Positions 21,594-27,754 of a stretch of 27,779 bases of DNA are shown one piece after another. Below the pieces are notes generated by a model that was not told the DNA's origin, searched no databases, and saw only the letters and a list, made by a program, of their open reading frames with translations. Position numbers and translations under genes: made by a program. Location of the stretch: the IMG/VR virus record IMGVR_UViG_3300032285_001662, positions 1 to 27,779 of that record; one strand, 5' to 3'. The DNA is from a virus. Positions within the stretch are counted from its first letter, which is position 1; every line of letters starts with the position of its first letter.

Positions 21594-22055
21594 ATGCCCA
21601 AGGGAGTCAAGGGATCGGTTCGATGCGGCACGCACAGCGGATACCAGCGGCACCGTCGCAACGGCGAAGAGGCGTGCCGCCCCTGCAAGGACGCCGCCAA
21701 CGCTGCCAACAAGAGCAACAGAGCGAAGCGGCTGGCTGCCAACCCGCCGACCTTCATCATCCCGGTGCGGTGCCCGTTGTGCGAGGCGCCGACCGAGGAG
21801 ATCAACAAGCGGTCGGTCAATGGTGAGCTCGTCGCCGTCGTGAAGTGCCAGAGCGTGAGCTGCGCCCGTCATTTCCTCCTGCGGGCCTTCATGGCTCCGT
21901 TCGCTCGAGGCGCGGACGGCGAGCCGTCGAAGTGCGGCACCGAGGCTGGTTACGCCGCTCACAAGCGAGCCGGCGAAGAGACCTGCGACCCGTGTCGCCA
22001 AGCGCACTCCAACCGGCAGATGGACAGAGCAAACAGAAAGAAGGCAGCGGCATGA
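21594..22055 (+). CDS. Cys-rich zinc-binding protein with an internal duplication
   Basis: The 153-residue protein follows GGGGAGG by 6 bases. Its N- and C-terminal parts are copies of one another: CGTHSGYQRHRRNGEEACRPC (11-31) and CGTEAGYAAHKRAGEETCDP + C (114-134), each followed by an Ala/Asn/Arg-rich helix. Between them is another Cys cluster (C60, C63, C85, C90), so up to three metal sites. The CGT-x-x-GY-x-x-H-x-R-x-GE-x-x-C-x-x-C unit is met in small actinophage proteins; its function is unknown to me. The highly basic ends suggest nucleic-acid contact. Confidence 0.75.
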   Translation: MPKGVKGSVRCGTHSGYQRHRRNGEEACRPCKDAANAANKSNRAKRLAANPPTFIIPVRCPLCEAPTEEINKRSVNGELVAVVKCQSVSCARHFLLRAFMAPFARGADGEPSKCGTEAGYAAHKRAGEETCDPCRQAHSNRQMDRANRKKAAA

Positions 22056-22252
22056 GCAAGAAGTCCCCAGGCAGCAAGTACGCCATGAAGGCCGGGCGGG
22101 CGAAGTACCTCGCCGAGCGCGAGCGGTTCCGCCAGAAGCGTGACCGTCGCCTCGAGCAGGAGCGCAAGGCCGCCGAGATCGGTTCCTACTTCCACCTCAC
22201 CAAGGACTCGATCGAGCAGATCGACCCGGACGCAGAGCGGCGGGCGTCGTGA
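22052..22252 (+). CDS. small basic helical protein
   Basis: A 66-residue protein coupled by ATGA to the Cys-rich gene. It is very basic in the first two thirds (AGRAKYLAERERFRQKRDRR) with a single long helix likely, then an acidic end with FHLTKDSIEQIDPDAERR. No family is recognised. A nucleic-acid- or ribosome-binding role would fit the charge, but this is inference. Confidence 0.65.
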   Translation: MSKKSPGSKYAMKAGRAKYLAERERFRQKRDRRLEQERKAAEIGSYFHLTKDSIEQIDPDAERRAS

Positions 22253-22425
22253 ACGATTTTACCGCCAAGGTGCGCTCGATGTCGCTCGACGAGATGTGGA
22301 AGGCGTCACGGCGTCGCACCGGCCTCTGCCATTCGTGCGGGGCGCAGCTGAAGGTCACCGAGGACCACACGCTCTGCGACGTCTGCTGGGACCTGATGAT
22401 CCCCGTCGAGATGGAGGAGGACTGA
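22249..22425 (+). CDS. small zinc-ribbon protein
   Basis: A 58-residue protein starting at GTG overlapping the previous stop (GTGA). After a helix (SMSLDEMWKASRRR) it carries CHSCG and CDVC, 16 residues between the pairs, a typical zinc ribbon, and ends with an acidic tail (VEMEED). No partner is known. Overlap with both neighbours and normal codon use support it as a gene. Confidence 0.68.
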   Translation: MNDFTAKVRSMSLDEMWKASRRRTGLCHSCGAQLKVTEDHTLCDVCWDLMIPVEMEED

Positions 22426-22628
22426 TGCGCTCCGGCCCGTTCGTCAGGATCGAGACCCAAGACCACGGCAGCGCCTACCTCGTCTCGTGGTCGAAGGGCG
22501 AGGTCGTGTTGCACCGTGCCTTCGGCAACCTCGACCGCGCCAAAGGCTTCTGCGAGGCGTTCATCGGCCGGACGCTCACCGAGCGGGTCGACTTCTTCGG
22601 CATGAAGCTGTGGGAGGCGTCGCTGTGA
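22425..22628 (+). CDS. small hypothetical protein
   Basis: A 67-residue protein starting one base before the end of the zinc-ribbon gene. FVRIETQDHGSAYLVSWSKG and EVVLHRAFG suggest a three-stranded sheet, followed by a helix (DRAKGFCEAFIG). Unknown family. The stop overlaps the GTG start of the first member of the tandem paralogue array. Confidence 0.65.
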   Translation: MRSGPFVRIETQDHGSAYLVSWSKGEVVLHRAFGNLDRAKGFCEAFIGRTLTERVDFFGMKLWEASL

Positions 22629-23044
22629 GTCAGAACCCGTACATCGGCCAGGCGCAGATCAGCACGCAGGTCGAGCACGAGGGCTACGCCATCGGCGATC
22701 TGGTGGTGTGGAAGTCGGCACAGAACAAGGACAAGACGACTCGCTACTTGGTCGAAGGCTTCAAGGGTGATCGAGCGATCCTGCGGTGCCTCCACGACGA
22801 GACCTGGTCGCCGATCGCCGAGTGGTTCGTCAAGGCCGACGAGACCGAACGTCAACACGACGAGGTCGTGGACGTACTTACCCAGATCGTCGGCTCAAAC
22901 CTGTCCGAATCGTCGGACACCGTGAACATCACGATCAGCCGTGAGGACGCCGAGGGGTGGGCGAGCGACGACGACCACATTCACGCAACTGCTTGGGGAC
23001 TCGTCGATAAGGCCATCCGAGCAGCACTAGAGGGGGAGCGATGA
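22625..23044 (+). CDS. tandem-array paralogue 1 (with extra N-terminal domain)
   Basis: The 139-residue protein starts at GTG overlapping the previous stop. Residues 1-80 form a separate beta-rich module (YAIGDLVVWKSAQNKDKTTR, KGDRAILRCL) resembling an SH3-like barrel. The C-terminal 40 residues carry the array motif VNITISREDAE and the terminal RAALEGER shared with the next three genes. This is the only member with a second domain. The last codons lie in the 20-bp repeat that also holds the ribosome site for the next gene. Function unknown. Confidence 0.7.
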   Translation: MSQNPYIGQAQISTQVEHEGYAIGDLVVWKSAQNKDKTTRYLVEGFKGDRAILRCLHDETWSPIAEWFVKADETERQHDEVVDVLTQIVGSNLSESSDTVNITISREDAEGWASDDDHIHATAWGLVDKAIRAALEGER

Positions 23045-23301
23045 GTTGGAGCGATGAGCAGTTGCGCTCCATCGGCTGCGTAAGGACGGCGAGCAACACC
23101 GGCCCTCCGGCCCAGCCCGACACCGTGACCATCACGATCAGCCGTGAGGACGCCGAGTTCTTGACAGCAATGACGGACTTGGATGGCAACGAGTACGACC
23201 TGCCCTACCTCGCTCGCATCGAAGCAGCAGCCCGAGCAGCACTAGAGGGGGAGCGAGGAGCCAGAACTTTACCCCTGAGGGGACACAAGTGGCAGCACTA
23301 G
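23041..23301 (+). CDS. tandem-array paralogue 2 (C-terminal read-through extension)
   Basis: The 86-residue protein shares TVTITISREDAEFL and AARAALEGER with its neighbours. Where the others stop right after GER, here the ATGA of the unit junction reads AGGA, so translation runs on for 14 residues (GARTLPLRGHKWQH) and stops inside the next repeat copy in another frame. The variable segment between motif and end (TDLDGNEYDLPYLARIE) is acidic and helical. Function unknown. Confidence 0.7.
   Translation: MSWSDEQLRSIGCVRTASNTGPPAQPDTVTITISREDAEFLTAMTDLDGNEYDLPYLARIEAAARAALEGERGARTLPLRGHKWQH
23256..23291 (+). pseudogene. remnant of a fifth array unit
   Basis: Between repeat copies 2 and 3, only 56 bases apart rather than about 200-215, the sequence AGGAGCCAGAAC lines up with the ATGAGCCGAAC start of units 3 and 4, with ATG changed to AGG. 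The rest of the unit is missing. It reads as a unit that lost its start and body, probably by recombination between repeats. Confidence 0.55.
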
Positions 23302-23311
23302 AGGGGGAGCG

Positions 23312-23515
23312 ATGAGCCGAACCGACAAGATCCGCCAGGTGGCACAGCAGGCCCACGACAACGGCGACTGCGAGTGCGTGACCATCACGATCAGCCGTGA
23401 GGACGCCGAGTCGTGGCTGAGCAAGCAAGACGACGCGTGCACCTGGGACAAATGCACGGCTCCGGCTTGCATCCTCGAGCGAGCGTTCCGAGCAGCACTA
23501 AAGGGGGAGCGATGA
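23312..23515 (+). CDS. tandem-array paralogue 3
   Basis: The 67-residue protein starts just after repeat copy 3 (ribosome site GAGGGGGAG). It has the array motif CVTITISREDAESW, a variable part with three Cys (ACTWDKCTAPAC) and the end FRAALKGER. The Cys set is not found in the other copies, so the variable region differs in kind as well as sequence. Function unknown. ATGA overlap with the next unit. Confidence 0.7.
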   Translation: MSRTDKIRQVAQQAHDNGDCECVTITISREDAESWLSKQDDACTWDKCTAPACILERAFRAALKGER

Positions 23516-23724
23516 GCCGAACGGCAGAGTTCAAAGCCGACGAACGGTCGAATGTAACGAACCTTGACGCTGGTTCAAGTTTCGTGACCATCACGCTCAG
23601 CCGTGAGACGGCTGAAAACATCGTGGACCCATCAGCGGGTCAGGACGATGGCGCAACCATGTGGGACTTCTACGGCAAGGAACTTGTTGCGGCCTGTCGA
23701 GCAGCATTGAAGGAGCAGCGATGA
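23512..23724 (+). CDS. tandem-array paralogue 4
   Basis: The 70-residue protein starts MSRT like unit 3 and has the motif FVTITLSRETAENI, a variable acidic part (SAGQDDGATMWDFYGKE) and the end CRAALKEQR. It is the most diverged member. At its end the fifth copy of the junction repeat gives an AAGGAG ribosome site for the following zinc-ribbon gene. Function unknown. Confidence 0.7.
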   Translation: MSRTAEFKADERSNVTNLDAGSSFVTITLSRETAENIVDPSAGQDDGATMWDFYGKELVAACRAALKEQR

Positions 23725-23972
23725 CCCTTTACAACTGCAGCAGCTGCCGACGCTGGCACAACGGTCGAGGCCACGTCTGCGGCGACCCACTCCCAGAAAT
23801 ACGCGACACCAACTCCCTGAAAAGTGCAGTTGTCAGGGAGGCCCGAGCGCTTATCGAGGCCGTGGACAGCGGTTGGGGACGCCTCGTCGATAAAGGCTGG
23901 GACTTTGGCCCGCTCCGCAAGGCGCTGATCGAACTTGACGGCCTTGACCGCCCGCTCCAGGAGGAGAAGTGA
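23721..23972 (+). CDS. small N-terminal zinc-binding protein
   Basis: An 83-residue protein with C6-x-x-C9, H13, and H18-x-C20 near the start (NCSSCRRWHNGRGHVC), enough to bind one zinc. A helical part (LKSAVVREARALIEAVDSGW, RKALIELDGLD) follows. It is not a member of the preceding array but is coupled to it by ATGA. No family is recognised. Confidence 0.65.
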   Translation: MTLYNCSSCRRWHNGRGHVCGDPLPEIRDTNSLKSAVVREARALIEAVDSGWGRLVDKGWDFGPLRKALIELDGLDRPLQEEK

Positions 23973-24142
23973 TGCCACGACTCAAGCGTGAGATCCACGT
24001 CCACGGCTGGGTCGAACTGGCTCGGCCGACCTTCGACGCTCGCGTGCGGCGGTGCATCAGCTGCGGCGCCGTCCAGGTGCGCCGCCATGGCGAGTGGATC
24101 ACACTGTCTCTTCCATTCCCCAGCCAAAGAGAGACCCGATGA
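23972..24142 (+). CDS. small basic CxxC protein
   Basis: A 56-residue protein with a strong AGGAGGAG ribosome site before ATG. The N-terminal half is basic (MPRLKREIHVHGWVEL), and RRCISCGAVQVRRHGEW gives one C-x-x-C with nearby His residues, possibly half a zinc ribbon completed by a partner or by dimerisation. The stop overlaps the next ATG (ATGA). Function unknown. Confidence 0.6.
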   Translation: MPRLKREIHVHGWVELARPTFDARVRRCISCGAVQVRRHGEWITLSLPFPSQRETR

Positions 24143-24603
24143 CTGAGAACAAGCCCGACGCCACGTACCGCCTCAACAATGACGAGGTCATCGAGGTGCG
24201 CAGTGCCGAAACCCCCACCACTTGGATCGTGACATCGAAGCCTTGCAAGTCGTGCCGTGTTGAAACCGACCGCAGCAGCCTGAGGCTGAATGAGTTGTGC
24301 CCAACGTGCGCCCAGAAGCAGGACGCGATCGATCTCGCCAAGGCCGTTGAGGCCCTCGCTGAGGGTGCGGCCGTCGAGATCACCGACGGTTCAACGTCGA
24401 TGTTCGCCGGCCTAATCGAAGGTCGCACGATCGTGAGCTTCACGCGCGCAGCCAGCCGAAACCTGCAGGACTGGCTCGATGAAGAGAACAGCGTCGAGAT
24501 CGTGCTCGACAACGGCGTGACCCTTCGCTTTGACGGCTGGGGCTATGACGCCTCCGGCCTGAACATCACCTACACACCTCAAACCACCGACGAAACCACC
24601 TAA
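24139..24603 (+). CDS. hypothetical protein with a split CxxC pair
   Basis: The 154-residue protein has C36-x-x-C39 (PCKSCR) and a later C-x-x-C (LCPTCAQK), with about 14 residues between, a zinc ribbon. An acidic helical stretch (IDLAKAVEALAEGAAVEI) and a beta-rich end (SVEIVLDNGVTLRFDGWGYD) follow. It precedes the replication gene by 8 bases. No family match. A role as replication accessory is only suggested by place. Confidence 0.62.
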   Translation: MTENKPDATYRLNNDEVIEVRSAETPTTWIVTSKPCKSCRVETDRSSLRLNELCPTCAQKQDAIDLAKAVEALAEGAAVEITDGSTSMFAGLIEGRTIVSFTRAASRNLQDWLDEENSVEIVLDNGVTLRFDGWGYDASGLNITYTPQTTDETT

Positions 24604-24611
24604 GAGGCCTC

Positions 24612-26588
24612 GTGAACTTCCCCGTTATGAATGCCGACGAAGCCGACCCGATCGACCTCGCCCACGCCTACGCCTCACGAGGCTGGCGCGTGCTGCCGAT
24701 TCGACCAGGGGAGAAGCGCCCGCCGATGGGCGCCTGGCAGAAGGCAGCGACCACCGACCCCGAGATGATCGACAAGTGGTGGAACGAGCTCTACCGCGAG
24801 CACGGCGTCGGCGTGGCCACCGGGTCATCGTCGGGCATCTTCGTGCTCGATGTGGACGTGGCCGACGACAAGGCGGGCGATGAGACGCTGGCCGAGCTCG
24901 AGGCCCGCTACGGCGGCCTGCCCGACACGCCCACGGTGCTCACGCCGAGCGGGGGAGTGCACTACTACTTCGCGATTCCCCAGGGCATGGAGATCCGCAA
25001 CGATGCCGGCCGCAGGCTGGGCCAAGGCCTCGACATCAGGGGCGAGGGCGGACAGGTGGTCGCACCGCCGACCGTGCGCGGCATCGACGCGTATGACTGG
25101 ATGCCTGGCACGTGGGAACTGGAACCTGCTCAGGCGCCACGGTGGCTGATCGAGCGGATCGCCGAACTACCCAAGCCGAAGCCGTCAGACGTGCCCGTCG
25201 CCCCGAAGCGGCTCGTCGAGGACGACGACGGCCCGGCGCAGCGGTTCAACCAGCGCACCACGTGGGCGCAGCTGCTCGAGGCCGACGGGTGGACGCTGGC
25301 CAGCCGCCAGGACGACGGCGAAGAGGGCTGGACCCGACCGGGCAAGGACCCACGAGACGGCATCAGCGCCACGGTGGGCCACGAGGGCCACGACGTGCTG
25401 ACGGTCTTCACCAGCAGCATTCCGTGGCTGCCAGAGGGCTCCTACAGCCGCTTCGGCTATTTCGCCTGCAGGGATCACGCCGGTGACCGCTCAGGGGCCG
25501 CCAGAGCGCTCCGAGACGAGGACTATGCCGGCGTCGAGGCGGTGCTGGCTGCGGTGCCGATCGTGGCGCCTGAGAGCCACACAAGTGCCGCACAGGACGA
25601 CGACGAGGTGTTCGGGACGGGCTGGGACCCGCTCGACCTCACCGAGGTGCTCAGCGACGGCTACACGCCGCCGATGCCCGAGATCCTCAAGCGTGACGAT
25701 GACGCTGCGCTGCTCTATCCCGGCCGGATCAACGCCCTCTATGGCGAGTCGGGGTCGGGCAAGTCGTGGGTGGCGATGTTCGCCTGTGCGCAGCTCATGC
25801 TCGCCGGCGAACACGTGCTCTACATCGACCTCGAGGACCACGTCGGCTCGGTGCTCACCAGGCTGAAGAACCTTGGCGTGTCGACATCGGTCCTACAGGT
25901 CCAGTTCCACTACGTCAGCCCGGTGCTGGCGTGGAACGATCAGGCGGAGCGCAAGATCACGGCCACCATCGTCGACCACGACTGCAAGTTGGCGGTGATC
26001 GACTCGACCGGCGAGGCCATGGCGCTCGACGGCGCCGATCCGAACAGCGACGACGACGTGGCCCGCTGGTTCCGTCGGGTGCCACGCACCATGGCCCGTC
26101 TTGGCCCGGCCGTGCTGCTGCTCGACCATGTGCCCAAGGCCAAGGATGCACCTGGTGGCTTCGCCATCGGCTCCCAGCGCAAGCGGGCGGCCATCGACGG
26201 GGCCTCGTATCGGGTGAACAGCAGCGTGGCGCCGGCCAAGGGCGTGCGAGGCATCCTCAAGCTCATCACGGCCAAGGATCGTGGCGGGCACTACCAGCAG
26301 GGCCACGAGGTTGCCCAGGTGGTGATCGAGGACGATGTGCTCGACGGCGTGAAGATCACGATAAGCGAGCCGGTCATGGTGGTGAAGGCCAGCCTGCCGA
26401 GCCAGATCAAGGAGCTGCTGGCGAAGCATCCCGATGGGCTGTCGAAGAACAGCATCAGCGAGGCGCTCGGTTGCCACCACAAGACGTCGAATCCGATCGT
26501 CGATGACCTCAAGAACCAGGGCGTGCTCGAGCTCGTTGGCTCGGGTCCGAAGAGCCGTTACGTCATCGTCGGCGAGGTGGCAGCGTGA
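24612..26588 (+). CDS. Prim-Pol primase/polymerase fused to a RepA-like AAA+ helicase
   Basis: The 658-residue protein starts at GTG, 4 bases after AAGAGG. Residues 14-185 are a bifunctional primase-polymerase (Prim-Pol) domain: RGWRVLPIRPGEKRPP, D80-x-D82 (metal), TPSGGVHYYF (H117), and GLDIRGEGGQVVAPPT. Residues about 365-590 are a RecA/RepA-like ATPase, with Walker A GESGSGKS (378-385) and Walker B LAVID (D464). The last 60 residues form a winged helix (GLSKNSISEALGC, IVDDLKNQGVLEL). One protein can thus unwind DNA and lay primers. The iteron cluster follows directly, so this is probably the initiator of phage replication. Confidence 0.88.
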   Translation: MNFPVMNADEADPIDLAHAYASRGWRVLPIRPGEKRPPMGAWQKAATTDPEMIDKWWNELYREHGVGVATGSSSGIFVLDVDVADDKAGDETLAELEARYGGLPDTPTVLTPSGGVHYYFAIPQGMEIRNDAGRRLGQGLDIRGEGGQVVAPPTVRGIDAYDWMPGTWELEPAQAPRWLIERIAELPKPKPSDVPVAPKRLVEDDDGPAQRFNQRTTWAQLLEADGWTLASRQDDGEEGWTRPGKDPRDGISATVGHEGHDVLTVFTSSIPWLPEGSYSRFGYFACRDHAGDRSGAARALRDEDYAGVEAVLAAVPIVAPESHTSAAQDDDEVFGTGWDPLDLTEVLSDGYTPPMPEILKRDDDAALLYPGRINALYGESGSGKSWVAMFACAQLMLAGEHVLYIDLEDHVGSVLTRLKNLGVSTSVLQVQFHYVSPVLAWNDQAERKITATIVDHDCKLAVIDSTGEAMALDGADPNSDDDVARWFRRVPRTMARLGPAVLLLDHVPKAKDAPGGFAIGSQRKRAAIDGASYRVNSSVAPAKGVRGILKLITAKDRGGHYQQGHEVAQVVIEDDVLDGVKITISEPVMVVKASLPSQIKELLAKHPDGLSKNSISEALGCHHKTSNPIVDDLKNQGVLELVGSGPKSRYVIVGEVAA

Positions 26589-26737
26589 GCATCTCGACCG
26601 CCTCAAACGTCTACCGCGGCTACCGCGGCCTATCGCGGCCCTACGGCTGGGCCGCGGTGCAGACCTCTACCGCGGCACCGCGGCCCGCCCTTAGTGATAG
26701 GCGGGCGCGGGACGCGGTAGATGCGGGGCAGGAATGA
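26585..26737 (+). CDS. possible small ORF running through the iteron region
   Basis: A 50-residue frame opens at GTG overlapping the stop of the replication gene (GTGA), the same coupling used across this operon. It codes a Ser/Arg/Ala-rich peptide with VYRGYRGLSRPYG at the start. There is no ribosome site beyond the coupling. Because the same bases carry the 9-bp repeats of the likely origin, the open frame may be accidental. Confidence 0.3.
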   Translation: MSISTASNVYRGYRGLSRPYGWAAVQTSTAAPRPALSDRRARDAVDAGQE

Positions 26738-26777
26738 AAGAACAAATCAGTACCGTGCGCGGCATGGGCCGCGGTAG
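26611..26777. repeat. iteron cluster, probable origin of replication
   Basis: CTACCGCGG occurs at 26611-26619 and directly after at 26620-26628, then CTATCGCGG at 26630-26638 and CTACCGCGG at 26667-26675, with a partial CACCGCGG at 26676-26683. The reverse form is seen as CGCGGTAG (26713-26720) and CCGCGGTAG (26769-26777); a further CCGCGG core is at 26652-26657. A GCCCGCC/GGCGGGC hairpin with a 10-base loop lies at 26683-26706. A less GC-rich stretch (about 26732-26750) follows. Repeats of both senses next to a Prim-Pol/helicase gene are the expected layout of an origin. Gene-free apart from the doubtful ORF. Confidence 0.6.
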
Positions 26778-26819
26778 ATCGACCAATCCAGCCATCCCCA
26801 CCAACCCGAAGGAGACCCC

Positions 26820-27353
26820 ATGAGACGAAGCGCCGAGATCCACCGCGATGCTCGCGACCTGACGCTGCGGAGCCTGGCTCTGCTGCGTGACCTGGACGCC
26901 GCACTTCGCAATCTGCGAGAGAGCCAGCCCGGCTTCCCGAAGTCGAGCAGCGGCGCCGGCGGTGGTGCCGGATCGCTCAACGACGCTGGCAAGCCGAACG
27001 GCCTCGACCGCTACGTGATCTTCACCGACACGGCGTCGAGGGATGCGGCCGAGCTCGACGAGCTGCTGGCTGTGGCGCGTGGTGCGATGGTCAAGGCGAC
27101 GCGCATCGTCGGCGTCTGGTCCGCTCAGGCCCGACCGGGTGACGACGTGCCGACGCCGATCGTCACCGAGTGCGTGGCGTGCGAGCGAGTGGTCGAGTGC
27201 ACGACCGCCGATCCGATCCGTGCCGGCCTGTGCTCGGCGTGCCACTCGTCCTGGCAGCGTTGGCGCAAGGCCGAGCGTGGCCACCGTCACGACTGGCTCA
27301 CGTCCCGGCGTGCTGCTGCTGCTCAGGCGGCTGCACAGTCCGAGGCGTCGTAG
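26820..27353 (+). CDS. hypothetical protein with C-terminal zinc ribbon
   Basis: The 177-residue protein follows AAGGAG by 6 bases. An N-terminal helix (RDLTLRSLALLRDLDAAL), a Ser/Gly-rich loop (KSSSGAGGGAGSL), a helical middle and a C-terminal zinc ribbon (CVACERVVECTTADP, GLCSACHSSWQRWR) are seen, then a basic, Ala-rich end (SRRAAAAQAAAQSEAS). Such proteins are usual between replication genes and HNH/terminase genes in actinophages, where they are unnamed. A DNA-binding role is likely by charge, unproven. Confidence 0.65.
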   Translation: MRRSAEIHRDARDLTLRSLALLRDLDAALRNLRESQPGFPKSSSGAGGGAGSLNDAGKPNGLDRYVIFTDTASRDAAELDELLAVARGAMVKATRIVGVWSAQARPGDDVPTPIVTECVACERVVECTTADPIRAGLCSACHSSWQRWRKAERGHRHDWLTSRRAAAAQAAAQSEAS

Positions 27354-27408
27354 GTGGTGCATGGTTCGGTGGTACGGACTCAGACCTCAAAAATAATCGG
27401 CGCAGGCG

Positions 27409-27437
27409 TTGCATCTGTCACAGCCACCGATTACGTT
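27409..27437 (+). promoter_or_regulatory. possible promoter before the HNH gene
   Basis: TTGCAT (27409-27414), 17 bases, TACGTT (27432-27437), the same -10 as the early promoter. An inverted repeat TAATCGG / CCGATTA (27394-27400, 27427-27433) overlaps it. The 143 bases between 27354 and 27496 hold no other convincing gene. Confidence 0.35.
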
Positions 27438-27496
27438 TGTCAGGAGTGGAGCGGTGCGCAAGCGCTGCTTCTTCTCGCGTCCCGAGGAAGTGTGCG

Positions 27497-27754
27497 ATGA
27501 CCAGCACCACCCATGGCCGGACCAGCCGCAGCTTCAGGCGCATGAGGTCTCGCATCCTTGAGCAGTCCGACGTCTGCTGGTTGTGCGGTCAGCCAGGCGC
27601 CGACACTGTGGACCACATCGTTCCGCTGTCGGTCGCTCCTGATCTTGGCGAGGTGGCGGGCAACATGGCACCTGCCCACCGCTCATGCAACAGTCGCAAG
27701 GGTGCGCAACTTGCGTCGTTGGCGCGTCCGTTGCGCGCGTCGCGCCGTTGGTGA
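27497..27754 (+). CDS. HNH endonuclease (packaging-associated type)
   Basis: The 85-residue protein has a basic N-terminus (HGRTSRSFRRMRSRIL), a CWLCG knuckle (C27, C30), VDHIVPLSV (D39-H40), GNMAPAHRSCNSRKG (N56, H61, C64-N65) and a basic tail. These are all residues of the HNH metal site plus a structural zinc. GAGGAAG lies 6 bases before ATG. HNH genes of this size commonly stand just before the small terminase gene and help the terminase cut concatemers. The next gene is beyond the window. Confidence 0.88.
   Translation: MTSTTHGRTSRSFRRMRSRILEQSDVCWLCGQPGADTVDHIVPLSVAPDLGEVAGNMAPAHRSCNSRKGAQLASLARPLRASRRW

Larger units (their letters stand above)
23021..23720 (+). repeat. five copies of a 20-bp repeat at gene junctions
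   Basis: Copies of GCAGCACTAGAGGGGGAGCG lie at 23021-23040, 23236-23255 and 23292-23311 (identical), 23492-23511 (one change) and 23701-23720 (diverged). In all but the second, ATG follows at once. The repeat codes AALEGER at the end of one gene and gives the GAGGGGGAG ribosome site of the next. A second shared block of 33 bp starting GTGACCATCACGATCAGCCG lies in each gene (22922, 23125, 23378, 23584). Confidence 0.9.

Noticed and set aside
23021-23720. CRISPR-like array from the regular 20-bp repeats
   Set aside because: Units are about 200 bp, repeats code for protein ends and carry ribosome sites, and the intervening DNA is coding. No cas genes are present.
27454-27561. A 35-codon GTG frame overlapping the start of the HNH gene
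   Set aside because: It has an AGGAG at good distance and a Cys/His-rich sequence, but overlaps the HNH gene by 65 bases in another frame and shows no family pattern. The HNH start has its own ribosome site.
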